Translations under genes and position numbers: made by a program
Source: Timema cristinae
Lineage: Eukaryota; Arthropoda; Insecta; Phasmatodea; Timematidae
Assembly (NCBI GenBank): GCA_039000515.1
Contig: JBCFYV010011164.1
Span: 35,050,021-35,114,020, forward strand
DNA: 64,000 bases
Direction: 5' to 3'
Notes under the pieces: model-generated
What the model saw: only the letters and a program-made list of their open reading frames with translations
What the model was told of the DNA's origin: nothing
Database searches by the model: none
Shown: positions 36,051 to 48,689 of the stretch, piece after piece
Position numbering within the stretch: the stretch's first letter is position 1
Layout of the letters: each line of letters starts with the position of its first letter

Positions 36051-37210
36051 TTACTGGGCGGGTTTTTTATAGAGCCCCCAAAAGGGGGCCCCCGGAAAAA
36101 ATTGCCACATATAAGGGGAGGTTGTGACATCATTCAAGGCCCCAATCTATTCCTGTCTCTACTTGTCTTGTCAAACAGCTAATCTGGCACCAGGTATGAG
36201 TCACATGGAAAACCCAGGAGGAAGTGTTGTGACATCACACGTAATGATTACGTAACACAGATCGAGGAGGTTTGTGTTGTCGATCCACCAAACTGGCGCT
36301 AGTTCTCAGGGAAAACTTATTGCCTGGGGAGGTTTGCGACATCATTCAAGGTCGTGATCCATTTCTGTATCGTTGAGCCACTAAACTGGTGCTAGGTATG
36401 AGTCATCAGGAAAACCCATTGACACATAGAAGGGTGAGAGGGGAAAAGAGTTGCCAGGGACAATGGCCTAGTGTACTAGCTCACTTTTTCCAGGTCACGA
36501 TCTATTACTGTCTCTTGTTGTCTTGTCGAGGCACCAAACTGGTTTCAGGTATGAGTCATCAGGAATACTTAGGGGAAAGTGTTGCGACATCACTCGCAAT
36601 GATTACGTCACACAGATCGAGGAGGCTTTTCTTGTCTGGCTGCCAAACTGGCACCCGTCATTAGGGAAAAACCATTGCCTGGAGAGGGTTATAACATCAT
36701 TCAAGGTCGTTATCTATTCATGTATTGTCGAGCTGCCAAACTGGCAGCTGTCATTAGGGAAAACTCATTGCCTGAGGAGGGTCGTGACATCATTCAAGGT
36801 CGTGAACTATTCCTGTCTTATAGAGCCGCCAAACTGGTGCCAATCATCAAGGAAAACCCATTTCCACATAGAAGGGGTGGGTTGCGACATCATTCAAGTT
36901 TGTGAACTATTCCTGTCTTGTCAAGCCACCAAACTGGCCCCAGGTATGAGTCATCTGGAAAACCCAGGGAAAATTGTTGCGACATCACACGCAATGATTA
37001 TGTCACACAGATCGAGGAGGCTTGTCTTGTCGAGCCGCCAAACTGGCACTAGTCATCAGGGAAAATCTATTGCCTGGGGAGGGTTGCAATATCATTCAAG
37101 GTCCCAATATATTCCTGTCTTGTCCAGCGGCCAAAATGGCGCTAGGTATGTATCACCAGGGAAAACCCAGGAGGAAGTGTTGCGACATAGCACGCAATGA
37201 TTACGTCACT
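36050..37210. repeat. Degenerate tandem array (~92-150-bp spacing)
   Basis: Units share 'gccgccaaactggc', 'atcagggaaaacccattgcc', 'gttgcgacatcattcaaggt', and in some units 'gcaatgattacgtcacacag' + 'atcgaggagg'. 'aaactgg' recurs about ten times between 36289 and 37131. The 225-codon frame at 36523 and two overlapping frames are open only because the unit lacks stops; they alternate similar peptides in all frames and are not called genes. The left end fades into the artefactual block, so that block may be mis-assembled copies of repeat-rich DNA. Confidence 0.75.
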
Positions 37211-37844
37211 CAATTCAGGGTCAAAGTTCAAAGGTCAAAGTGGGGCTATACGCCGTACTATCTACTATTGCGCACTATTTCCCTTGTTTATGCTCTCCAC
37301 GTAGAGATTGAAACAAACACATTTTACTCGTTGATAAATATAAAGTGAAAGCTATTTTAAACACGCAGCAACACGTTAAATTAAATTTTTATATAACATA
37401 TTTAAAAACTATATCCCCACAAGGTTATTGACAGCTATCATAATAGAGTTTTGTTGGATTAGGAATATTGTGAAACATACCAAACAAATATAAATATAAA
37501 AATCGAAATAAATTAAAACACAAGCATAATATTTCATAATTAGTTTGTGGTTATAACTAATAAGTAATTTTAAAGCTCACGCTTACCTACACCATCTTAT
37601 CTAATACTATTGATAAAGACAGTTTACACAGTTCTCATATAATAGTTTTAACTAGCAAAATATTGTACCACAAATATCTAAGCGTTCTATAAAATTCAAG
37701 TTTTCACCACCGCTGACCTTTAAAATTGGAAAGAAAGGTAATTGCTATGCAACTGTCACACGTTTAAGTGCTGCTAGTCTTGCCTTTGAATAATGATTGA
37801 ATTCCCTAATTATATAATATTCACACTAAAGGAGAAGAAATGTT
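37211..37844. other. No recognised gene
   Basis: AT-rich unique-looking sequence without coding features. Confidence 0.5.
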
Positions 37845-37995
37845 AAATTATCACTCCGAGGTATTTAACCTTTATTTGTGTGGAGAAAGAGTTTAAAATA
37901 ATTGAAGGGAAAAAATCTCAGAACACACGACTGGAATTCCAACCCCGACCTTCCCATCACCTGTGAATTATACTATACGAGAGAGATGATTTTGT
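37845..37995 (-). mobile_element. Truncated family-B SINE
   Basis: The minus-strand body ('tttgtgtggagaaagagttt') and a tRNA-like head remnant ('ctggaattccaaccccgacc') are visible. The tail is missing. Confidence 0.45.
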
Positions 37996-38074
37996 TCGCA
38001 TGCCCACTGGATAGGGATATTATTTTTTTAGTCAAGGTTTTATAAGATGTTTAAAAAAAGATTAAATGTCCGGC

Positions 38075-38310
38075 TAGGATTTACCCAAAGGGTCGAATGA
38101 TATAAAGCGTCACTCTAACAATAAAATTGGTTGCCAATTACATGGAGGCTAGGGTTTGAATCCCGGTCTGGTGTATAAAGGGGATATTATACTGAATGGT
38201 CGATTTTCACTCACTCTCCACGTTGATGCGGGTACAATTTCTTTAAAATTAAAATGTTTGATTCCCTATCACATTAGCGTATTAATTGGTGCATATGCAA
38301 ATAATCCATT
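38075..38310 (+). mobile_element. Family-B SINE
   Basis: The head has 'agcgtcactctaacaat', B box 'agggtttgaatcccggtctg', body 'tttcactcactctccacgtt' and 'cacattagcgtattaattgg'. The terminal 'gggtagtaagacgcgg' tail is lost. Confidence 0.6.
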
Positions 38311-39160
38311 ATAGGTAATTTTATGGTTGTGGAAAATTAACCTAAAAAATTCAATATTTAGATACAAAGCTAAAAAATAAAGTTATATGTACCTAATTAT
38401 TTTATGTACAGGAATTTAAATAATGATTTAATATATAAGAGAAGCATTACTAGCATCTTGAAATAGTAATGTTTTTATTAAATTTAAATTTGGAAGTAGA
38501 TTGGTTGTGTATCAAGCCAGAGGGCTTTTGTGAAATTTAAGCCAAAGGCTTGGCAAAACTATCGCTTTTACTGGTGTATGAATCATCCCGGCCTTGAGTG
38601 AAAAGTCTTTCTTACTTCCTCTTTCACTAATATATTAAGAACTCAGAGGAAGAAAGATAAGAAAAAGGAAGAGCTGAAATATTTTTTTTACTCCTAAATG
38701 ACAAGGTATTTCTACCTGCCCATGTAGCAGCACCCTTAAAACAATATGTATTATTTTTTTAAACTATAATTATGTTTACACAATTAATTTTATTAAAGAT
38801 TGAACCATACCAACATAATATGTGGACAAGCCGGAGAATTTGGCTATGCCATACACCTATATTTAATTTTAAAAAGATGTGTTCGTTGGAATCGAACCAA
38901 GTTCCTCAAGAATATTAATTGTACTATTAATAGTATTAACCATTATCACTTTGTTACAGCACTTTCACTCCAGTTTGTCATAGTATGGCTTAAGATTGAG
39001 GGTTACCCTTGACGCAACCCGCATTATACCTATTTAACGCAAGGATAATCTTATTACCAGTTTTTCTCAACTATCATGAATGATAACAATCTTATTCTTA
39101 TATCATATTAAAGGTATTAGTACACTGAAAATACATTACTTATTGTATTTCAAATAAAAT
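38311..39160. other. No recognised gene
   Basis: AT-rich. The 70-codon frame at 38800 is not recognisable. Confidence 0.5.
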
Positions 39161-39161
39161 C

Positions 39162-39190
39162 AATTATATATATATATATATATATATTTA
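39162..39190. repeat. (TA)n microsatellite
   Basis: Pure alternating TA. Confidence 0.85.
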
Positions 39191-40104
39191 AATATCATAA
39201 TATGGATTAAACAGTTTTTTTTTTTAATTTTAACAGCTTAGTGAAAAGGAAATTTAAATATTTGACTAGTAATGTCTCATAGCTATTGTTTCACGTTTTC
39301 ATTGACACTATTACCATTTATTTACTAAAATAATTAACTAGTGAACTCTTGGTAAAACTAAAGTTATGTTAAAGTATTAAAAAATTGTGCATGAGATAGG
39401 TCACTCTACTTCCCGTCTATTAATTATAAAACCAATTAGGGCTTGAAAGTTTTCTTGGAAATAGAACGAGTAAAAGAAAATAGGTTGAAGGAGTGGAGGT
39501 GTTACTCAATGGCCTTTCTAGTTTTTACCTGTGGATGAACAAAAATATTTAAGTTACCAAACTATTGGTGATTCATAGTTTTCTTAGCTTCACGTTTTAC
39601 TAACCAATTCATTGTTCAGACAATAATATACTCAGCTATAATTTCTTGTGTTTTTGGAGTATTTTGCGCTTCATATTCTTTTTTAAATAGCCGGAATTTA
39701 TAGTTTCTACCTGATAATTATTAAGATATAAAATATTATGTTTTTGTTGATGAATTTCACTCTTATCACTTTTTAAATATACGGTAATTAATTAAATCTG
39801 CAAAATACCACATGAATGAAATTAAACCATAGAATGAGCACAAAGCTGATTTGATAAATGGCATACTAAACAGCTCCAACCATATATTTAGAGACCACCA
39901 AAGATGTGCTATATATTTTTGCAAAGGACCCAAACAGAAGGAAAAACGACACAATTGCACAAACTTTCTCATATTTTGTATTATGGCTTTGAACAAAATT
40001 TTAAAAAAATATGTTAAAAACATACTACTCTTAAATACTACTCTTAAATAAGTTTTACTCTTAAAAATAAACATCATCCCGTTAATCAAAATAACCACTC
40101 TTTT
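39191..40104. other. No recognised gene
   Basis: A 127-codon minus-strand frame (39766-40149) overlaps the TATA microsatellite and is lysine/phenylalanine/isoleucine-rich without motifs; not called. Confidence 0.45.
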
Positions 40105-40278
40105 TATATGTATAAATGTATATATATGTATATATATACATATATACAATTACATATATATACATATATACACATATATACATATATGTATATATACATA
40201 TATATGTATATATACATATATATGTATATATACATATACATATATTTTATATATACATATATATACATATATATTAAA
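40105..40278. repeat. TATG/TACA imperfect microsatellite with local palindromes
   Basis: Runs of 'atatatgtatatatacatat' over about 170 bp. The strand-symmetric composition would let it extrude hairpins. Open frames across it are low complexity. Confidence 0.85.
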
Positions 40279-40539
40279 GCAAATGGTTCAAATATATTTT
40301 AAAAATATCAAATATTCAAAAATAAATTATTTGTAAACCACCCTAAAATTATCGATTTGAAAAAGTAAAATCTTATTTCTATTTATCATAAAAACTATTA
40401 AATGATTCTCATTTTGAATTCAATCTTCAGGGTCCATTTCCAAAACATTCAGTTTTTTTGTATTAAGTAAACCACCCTTAAATTAATTTATTCCATCCAA
40501 ACAAAGAGGTATTATTATTGATATGAAAAATAATCTCCC

Positions 40540-41200
40540 GATAACAATATTCAACCAAATCACTGAAGGTATTTTTCAAAATATTCAAATTAAAGAATAT
40601 TAGTCATCAGTAAACTATCCAAAAACAATTTTTTTCACACCAAATTAGGAGGCTATACAGCTAAATTTGTCATGTTTATTTCAAACACTCCCCTGATATA
40701 CTTAGAAGGAAAAAAAAAAATCGCTATGGCCATTTAAAAAAAATACAAATTAAAAACAAATCACTCCTTGGTAAAATATCCTTTATCAAATTTCTGAACA
40801 AAACAAACTATAAACGGCTATTTTTTTCAAAACACTCTCAAGATGCTCATTTGGAACCAAATTTTTACGGCCGTTTTAAAAATATTTGCAGTTTTTGAAA
40901 TGTAAAGCATGAGTAATCAACCCATAAATGAGTTGTTACCTCAAAAACAAATGTACACTCTTAATTTTCATGTCAAACATTCTCTAGATACCCATTTTAA
41001 ACCAAATCGTTAAGGCCATTTGTAAAATATTTCAAGTTTTTGAAAAATCAGTCATCAGTAAACTACTCGTAAATGAGTTTTTACCCCGAAAACAAGTTTA
41101 CAGTGCTAATTGTTATGTCAAACAACACCATGATACCCTTTTGTAACCAAATCGTATTTTGTAAATTATCTACTGTTCTTGAAAAATCACATAATTTACC
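40540..41200. repeat. Degenerate direct repeats
   Basis: 'gtcatcagtaaactatcc', 'gagtaatcaacccataaatg' and 'gtcatcagtaaactactcgt' recur with 'aaaccaaatcgttaaggcca'-like blocks at roughly 130-160-bp spacing. A worn tandem repeat of unknown origin. Confidence 0.5.
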
Positions 41201-41919
41201 ATTTTAATCGTGAGGTTCAAGACATAATATCTAGTAACGTATTATAACGTATTATAAAATTATAAAGCCATTTTTCCACCTCATTATCAAATATTATATA
41301 AAAAAGAAAAAGTGTTTATCAATATATCTTGGGATTTCATTAAGAATCAATTATTTGCATTGGATGTAACATAAAAAAAAATAAGGGACTATTTTTGATC
41401 AATTTACATAGATAATTGTATTATTAATTTATTGTTGTCTCTAAAAATATTTATGTCAACATGTCCAAGAATAACAGGTAGATTTGTGATTTTTGTTCAA
41501 AAATATGTTGTTAATTTTCAGATAAATAATTACAAACCAAACATATTGTAATGAACCCCTCTCATATATTTAAAAAGTCATGGTTAAGGAAGGTGTATTT
41601 TTCTTTAATTAACTGTATATAAAATATCCTTTTAATACTTCATACATGGATAATCACGTTTTTTCAGAAGTAATTTAAATATATTGTACCATGAAATTTA
41701 TTTTTCTTTCAATGATCAACTCCGTTGTATTTAAGTAGAGCACGTGACGTGCTGTCTCCCTTTACCCAATAGGAAGCCAGCCTTCACAACATCAAGTCAC
41801 CAGGACTTTTTCCATTAGTTAGTTTTAACACTGGTGACAAGGGGTCCAAGAAGCAAGGGGTAGGTTATTTAAAAGCAGCTTGTGCCTATGAATCCATAGT
41901 AGTAACATAAATCTATACA
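41201..41919. other. No recognised gene
   Basis: AT-rich spacer leading into the satellite; no coding feature. Confidence 0.5.
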
Positions 41920-42680
41920 GTGCTGGTAATATAGTGAAGCAGTAAAACTGTATTTGACAGTGCCAGTAATACAGCGAAGCAGTAACACAATTATATAAAT
42001 TGCCGGTAATATAGTGAAGCAGTAAGACTGTATTTAACAGTGCCAGTAATACAGCGAAGCAGTAACACAATTATATACATTGCCGGTAATATAGTGAAGC
42101 AGTAAGACTGTATTTAACAGTGCCAGTAATACAGTGAAGCAGTAACACAATTATATACATTGCCGGTAATATAGTGAAGCAGTAAGACTGTATTTAACAG
42201 TGCCAGTAATACAGTGAAGCAGTAACACAATTATATACATTGCCGGTAATATAGTAAAGCAGTAAGACTGTATTTAACAGTGCCAGTAATACAGTGAAGC
42301 AGTAACACAATTATATACAGTGCCGGTAATATAGTGAAGTAGTAAGACTGCATTTGACAGTGCCAGTAATACAGTGAAGCAGTAACACAATTATATACAG
42401 TGCCGGTAATATAGTGAAGAAGTAAGACTGTATTTGACAGTGCCAGTAATACAGTGAAGCAGTAAGACCGTATTTAACAGTGCCAGTAATACAGCGAAGC
42501 AGTAACACAATTATATACAGTGCCGGTAATATAGTGAAGAAGTAAGACTGTATTTGACAGTGCCAGTAATACAGTGAAGCAGTAACACAATTGTATACAG
42601 TGCCGGTAATATAGTGAAGCAGTAAGACCGTATTTAACAGTGCCAGTAATACAGTGAAGCAGTAACACAATTCTACACAG
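41920..42680. repeat. 40-bp satellite with 80-bp higher-order unit, ~19 monomers
   Basis: Two 40-bp monomer types alternate: 'tgccagtaatacagtgaagc' + 'agtaacacaattatatacag', and 'tgccggtaatatagtgaagc' + 'agtaagactgtatttaacag'. The first type starts at 42121, 42201, 42281, 42361, 42441, 42481, 42561 and 42641. The single 40-bp step at 42441-42481 is a register slip. Open minus-strand frames of 75-119 codons here are products of the repeat and show the same peptide cycling. Confidence 0.95.
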
Positions 42681-43760
42681 TATACAGTAAAAAGGATTCA
42701 TAACGCGGCTCGTTAAAACAATGTCGGTAAAATATCAGTGACGTATGAGTAACACAAATCTACACAAAACACAGTACTCGGAACGTGGAACGTGTAAAAT
42801 CACACTAAAACAATTTGTAATTTAATAAAAACTTTATCATTTTATATCATATCTTCAGTGCCGAGGGCATAGTCATCTAAATAAAATGTGTTCAACATCA
42901 ACAGTCTTTCTAATTTCATAATTATTAGTATCAAATATACTCAGATCATATAATCGTGTGATAAATGTGCAGTAACGCATACACGCGTCACCATCTCAAT
43001 AAAACCTCGATATTATTATAATTAGTGCTCAATCACAGCGCAATATCTCAATAAAATACCATATAACTTTAATTGGCGCTGTATCGTGGGTCAAATATCT
43101 CACTATAAATCCGCATCACTTCAATCGGCGCCTATCGCGGGCCAAGATCATCATACTATTTGAGTAAAACATATTTATTAAAATAACACAATCAATGTAA
43201 TATTAAAAATTATATTCTTTTATTTATACTCGATAAATTTCAGCTCCTGGCTGGTCTTATAATTTGAGAGTTAATTAATATGCTAGTGTTATGCTGGATA
43301 GTACGTGAAATTATAAATGGTAAACATATTTAAGCTTAGTGCTTAAAACATAGTTCTAAAAGTAATTATTGATATAATTTCCTATAAACCAAATTCTATG
43401 CACAATTTTAAGAATTTCGGATGACCAACAAGTGGTCCTTCTACCTGGGTAATTATATAAAAAGATATATTTTATTAAATTTTGCTGGCAATACTTTGTG
43501 TAAAATTTAATTTAGTTGTAACACCATAAACTAATTTGTCATTGATATGAATTAAAGAAGATATTAAATGCAAATATTTGTAGTTGTCGTTTTATTCAAT
43601 TTATAACACACGTATTAAATATTTAATCCTTAGTATTCTATCCCATTGAGATTACCCATAGTGATCTTACAAATGCAATTTTGATACAGAATATAAATAA
43701 ACTTTTATATGTCACCATAAAAGAGTGTCCTATGCTTTGTATCATTCAATACGGCTTTCT
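42681..43760. other. No recognised gene
   Basis: Short direct repeats ('cgctgtatcgtgggtc' / 'cgcctatcgcgggcc' near 43078 and 43130), otherwise unique AT-rich DNA. Confidence 0.45.
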
Positions 43761-43763
43761 CAA

Positions 43764-44015
43764 CCCGCCTCGGTGGCGTAGCAAGCTAACGCGCTAGTCA
43801 TGTTGAACTCGACTGCCAAGGACGGGGAGATCGAGGTTCGAATATCGGTCAGGTGAACTGGGGGGGTTCCTAAATGGTTTTCCACTCTCCCTACACGCAA
43901 ATGTGGATTCAACTCCTCTAAATTCAACCTTCCCAATTCCTTATCCACTAGCGTAATTAGTACTTAAAGCGTATAACCCGAACGGGTAGTAAGACGCGAT
44001 GATAAATAAATTAAA
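43764..44015 (+). mobile_element. tRNA-derived SINE, family A
   Basis: A box 'ggcgtagcaagctaacgcgc', B box 'gaggttcgaatatcggtcag', tail 'acccgaacgggtagtaagac' + 'gcgatgataaat'. Confidence 0.85.
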
Positions 44016-44061
44016 AAAACACACCTTTTTCTTGATCTAGATGTAATAAATGGAATAATTT

Positions 44062-44305
44062 TTATTAGCATCGCGTCTTACTACCTGGTCAGGTTATACA
44101 CATATGTAATAATTATGCTTATTAACTAGGGGTGAGGAAGGTTAGATAGAGAGGAAGTGTACCTATATTTGCGTGTAGGGAGAGTGTAAAACTATTTAGG
44201 GAAAAACATTCTCAGAAGGGCCTACACTTGACCGGGAATCGAACCCCTGTTATCAGCAGTCTAGTCTAATACAAGAGTGATTCCTTAGACCATGTGGCCA
44301 CTGAA
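44062..44305 (-). mobile_element. tRNA-derived SINE, family B, tail-to-tail with the previous copy
   Basis: Minus-strand copy with tail 'gcatcgcgtcttactacctg' on the plus strand, body 'tttgcgtgtagggagagtgt', and tRNA-like head 'gggaatcgaacccctgttat'. Only about 50 bp separates its tail from that of the family-A copy. Confidence 0.75.
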
Positions 44306-45200
44306 ACAGTTAATGGAAGAAATTAAAAGTAATTTTATGTGACAGAAACCAAAAACCTTATCTTATATTCTAGCTTTCCTTCCCATGTTTCAAGATTCGC
44401 TTCAACTTCAGTTTGCATTTTAAAAACTTCAATTCAACGTCAGTTTACATTTTAAAAAACTGACCATCACACACCCATAATTATTATTCTGAATCAAAAA
44501 ATGTCCCTGTTCTCAATTTATTTCCCCAACACAAAGCATCAAACGAATAATTACCCACCCGCATAAGTGGGGACGCGTACTAAACGTCAAGCTCACCTAC
44601 TGCAGTTTAGTTTGCCAAATAACGAGGAGGTTGGGAATTATTATCTCGGCCGGATGTACTGAGAATATTTTTTACTAATAAATTTTACTTTTCCTCACGC
44701 AAATGCTATTATATTTAAATTAATTTAAATTATACCTTTCTCATCTCTACCCACAAGTGTATATAAAATGCCTATCAACTAGATGTATAATAGGGAAATG
44801 TAAATTGGGGAGGGGGGTTCACAGGGGGAATAATTCAATTTAAAAATTAATAAAGTTTAATTCTGTAAGGAATTGATTCATCATTCGTTTGGGGAGAGCT
44901 AAGACCTCTCAATTGAGGGGGCTAATATATCTCAAATCAGTAGGCTTCCTACACCAAAGTGTATATGAATATTATATTATTCAAGGCTTTCAGTGTTCAT
45001 TTCTTATTGATTTAAAAACAATCACTGTACTTTACTTATTTATAATACATATAAATACAACTTGTGTAAGTGTAAATATTAGGCTATCAACTATTTACAA
45101 TCAGAGCGTGATAGCCTATCATCTTCCACAAGTTTCTATTAAGATATACACTCTGCGATGTATGTAACATGACATATGATATCATAGGGTGATTTATGTC
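44306..45200. other. No recognised gene
   Basis: Contains a 92-codon frame at 44889 without recognisable features. Otherwise AT-rich. Confidence 0.45.
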
Positions 45201-45201
45201 T

Positions 45202-45397
45202 ACTTATCTTCCTTTATTTCCAAATATATAAATAGTGGCTCTAAGTAGGATATTAAGATAGTCTACAAACCAAGGTTTCAACACTTATCTTCCTTTATTT
45301 CCAAATATATAAATAGTGGCTCTAAGTAGGATATTAAGGTAGTCTACAAACCAAGGTTTCAACATCACTTTAGACTGTGCTGCAAGCTGTAAGAATG
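45202..45397 (+). promoter_or_regulatory. Tandemly duplicated TATA promoter leading to ATG|GTAAGT first exon
   Basis: An 81-bp segment (45202-45282) is repeated almost perfectly at 45283-45363. Each copy contains TATATAAATAG (45225 and 45306). From the second TATA box an initiation site near 45337-45340 is expected. ATG at 45395-45397 is followed immediately by GTAAGTG, a consensus splice donor, so the first coding exon would hold only the start codon. The cognate second exon is not identified; the nearest candidate organisation is the gene ending at 60244. Promoter function is inferred from sequence only. Confidence 0.5.
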
Positions 45398-45566
45398 GTA
45401 AGTGTTTAACATTATTGTAATAATATATTAACTCTATTTAAATTTAATACAATAAGTAACTTTTTCTTGATGTCAATCCATACTCAATATGCGATGAACA
45501 ATAGAATTTACGTAGTTATTGTACTTTTAAAATTGAACATCTTGTATATACAATTATTCACACTTT

Positions 45567-46150
45567 TATCACATCTCCGTCACAATCCGAACTAGGTCGG
45601 CTGGTGATACACACAGACACGGTTGAGACCAGATTTTGACCGATCCAATCCTAGCTCCGTCACGATCATTGATGCAACTCAGGGGTGGCCAGAGGTAAAT
45701 TTTGCGCCTGGGTGAGATTGCTTTTTGGTGCCCCCCCTTGAGTCAGCAGTGCCCTAGTCAGATTCCTGGTTCACCCGGCCCTGAAGTCGCCTCTAACGCG
45801 ACCAATAATGTCCATCATTGGTGTGTTGTGGAGGTGGTGGAATAACAAAACTCAGCTATAAATATTCCCTATGACATTTTTTGTGTTCATAGCATGTTCA
45901 GATATGTCTTATCTTCACCCCGTTTCTTCCTTTGAACCAACGGCAAAATATTGACCAGAAGTGGGACGTAGATATCTGATGTGCTTATCTCTCTTATGAT
46001 CGAGTCGAGGGTATAGGGTCCCGTACAGACAGATGAGTTCAAAAGACGGGTCGGGGATACGATACGAGGATCTAATGAGGTGTGGACCCGGCTTTCTAGA
46101 CTGGTTTCTCGGTGACGTGGAAGTCAGGGCTGATTGTGACGAAGAGATTT
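45567..46150. mobile_element. Possible non-autonomous DNA transposon
   Basis: 'atctccgtcacaatccg' near 45573 and 'gattgtgacgaagagat' near 46133 are inverted matches of about 17 bp with one gap. GC-rich words such as 'ctagctccgtcacgatc' recur inside. No open frame is present. Confidence 0.45.
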
Positions 46151-47940
46151 TAAATTAATTCTGCCAAAATATTGAGAGTAGCCATTTTGTTTTTGGAATA
46201 TTTATAAATGCCATATATGAAATTTAATCAAAATCGTTGTAGCCGATTTTGATTAAATCAACTTTATCTCTTTTTTCCCTTCAGTAAACTACCCTTAATT
46301 TATGGGGTGGATATTTAATTCCAAAAATTCATTGGGGCGACCCGATCAAAACCCTAGATACCAAGTTTGGGCCCGATCGGTAAAATAGTTTAGGCTCTAG
46401 TCGGAGGTTCATACAGACAGGCAAAGGGAAATTCAAAAACACTTTTTCGGATTCAGGGATTCATGAAACGTCAAGATTCATCAAAATTTCCGTTTTAAAA
46501 CTTATATTTTTATTTTTAAAGAATTAATGTCCTCATTTGTATGTTTGGACCAATAAAAAAGATTAATATTGGGTCGACAAGGGTGTACACTTCGTATTAA
46601 AATTTCCATTTCTGGTTAAAATTTTAACATTTTATTAGGTGTTGCACATCTTTAAGTTATCGCATTGATATTTTATTATTAATTTATACATTTTGACCAA
46701 TAATAAATGTAAATATTGACTATTGAGTCTAAAATGGAGATAGATCATTGCTGTACACACCTTTCTCCCAAGAGGTTTAAGGAAAAATAATATACATTTT
46801 TTAGATACTTACTTATCTTTAATTACTCTATGGCATTGGAGAATTATTGCGTTAAGACTTAAGTAGTATATGTTTACAACTAAAGCTCACAAAATTGTAT
46901 TAATATATTTGCAAATATCTCAGAAACTGTTGCTTTTATAAAAAATATGTCAAATAAAAGTTTTTTATTTCTAATAGTCCTACAATTTTGCAATGATAAG
47001 TTGTTTAGTATCTCAAATAGTGGTGGAGATACGTAAATTAACGCTTCTCTAAAGTACCCTAAAAATCATTTTCATGGGGAAATGAAAATAGCCACTTTAT
47101 TTATAATCTTAATCAACGCCTAGATACGAATTTTAATCAAAATCTTTCAATCAGATTTTGAGAAAACTAATTTTTTCTCTTTTTGCCCCTTATAAAACTA
47201 CTCTTAATTTTAAGTTTTAATAGACTCAGAGACAGACGACATTGCAAAGACTATTTTTTAGGATTCGGGGGGTCATGAGACGTCGACATCTATCAACATT
47301 TCAGGTTAGATTTTTTTTTTTTTACGGTACCAATACTTAAACTTTAATGTCCAAAAAGTTAAAAAATATATATAATTGCGTATAGATTGAAAGTTATTGA
47401 TTTTATAAAAATATGTCTCGAATAAAATATTTGTAGTAAAAATATATATACATATTTGTAATGCTAAATCATTTCATATCTCAAATAGTTTCGGAGATAT
47501 TATAAAAAAAATAATTTACGCATCATACCGGAGCCCTTAAAGCCATTTTGCCGAAATATTGAGAGTAGCCATTTTGTTTGGAATATTTATTAATGTTTAT
47601 AAATGAAATTTAATCAAATTCGTTACAGCCGATTTGAAGAAAATTGACTTTTTCTCTTTTTGCCTTTTGTAAACTACCCTTAATTTTAGGGGTAGATATC
47701 CAATTCCTAAAACCCCTCAGGACAACCCTATGAAAACCCTAGATATCAAGTGTTAGCTTAATCGGTAAAATAGTTTAGGCTCTAGTTGGAGGTACAGAGA
47801 GACAGACAGACAGGCAGAGGGAAATTCAAAAACACTTTTTCGGATTCAGGGAGTCATGAAACGTTAAGATTCATCAAAATCTCGAGTTCGATTTTTTTGA
47901 CGGTCACTATATTTTCTCTACCTGTAAGATAGAGAGAAAG
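46150..47940 (+). repeat. Dispersed repeat family, two good copies and one worn copy
   Basis: Copies at about 46160-46510 and 47545-47930 share 'atattgagagtagccatttt', 'gtaaactacccttaatttt', 'aaaatagtttaggctctagt' and 'aaaacactttttcggattca'. A worn copy lies at 47060-47330. They are direct repeats about 1.4 kb apart. The 'gacagacagacaggcaga' segment followed by the 'cacttttt' block resembles non-autonomous elements common in invertebrate genomes; the class is not established. Confidence 0.65.
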
Positions 47941-48689
47941 TAAAAAGTGGAGTTATAACCAAATAACCATTTTTTCATATCTAAGAAAACCAACGATATT
48001 TGATAATCAATTAAAAAAAAAAAACTATTTCACTAATCCTAATTTCACTATTTTCAAATGATGAATATATACGTTTTCTAGTTTGAGAGTACTCTACTAT
48101 TATCCCAGTTAATCGGTCATGGACCCATGATGATCAATTTTTAAGTAGTTTTCAATTCATAATTCTATTGGCAGATTTAATTTATGTTGCGAAAAGCCAG
48201 TCAGTTTCCTCTTGAGCGCAATGAGATAATAATATATTGATTATATTCCCGGTGACCCCCTATCTACAGTGCTTACGATAACTTATTATGGCTCTAATGC
48301 CAACCGTTAGTTTCCATTAAGTTTTATTTAGATCATGCCTAACAGCTATGTATAGCCAATAACAAATAGTGCATAATTCAAATTGCTCATATAATTGACA
48401 TACACTGTTTTCAACTAAAGCATTCAAAACTGAATCGTAATGAATATTAGTGCATAAGACACGATTACATAAAGTTGGTACCACGTAAACTATGTACGCA
48501 ATGTGTATCACCTTGAACAGGCATATCAGCCAATGAGACAGTCTCTAGTCAATTAAAACGCCAGGATACACAGCAGACAATAAAGACATTATCTTTTTCA
48601 GTGTCAACTGTAAGGTTGGGATTGAAACAAAGGATAATAATATTTTTGTTTCTGTTGTCGTGTATTTAATATAAAAATATCCCTGCCGT

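Noticed and set aside
36523..37200. 225-codon plus-strand frame
   Set aside because: It lies wholly in a degenerate tandem array; overlapping frames give the same cycling peptides in other phases.
39766..40149. 127-codon minus-strand frame
   Set aside because: Half lies in the TATA microsatellite and the rest is low complexity without motifs.
41920..42680. CRISPR-like regular spacing
   Set aside because: Repeats are contiguous 40-bp monomers with no unique spacers, in a eukaryotic context.
42311..42701. 75-119-codon minus-strand frames with repeated Cys/Tyr peptides
   Set aside because: Produced by the 40-bp satellite, which happens to lack stops in those phases.
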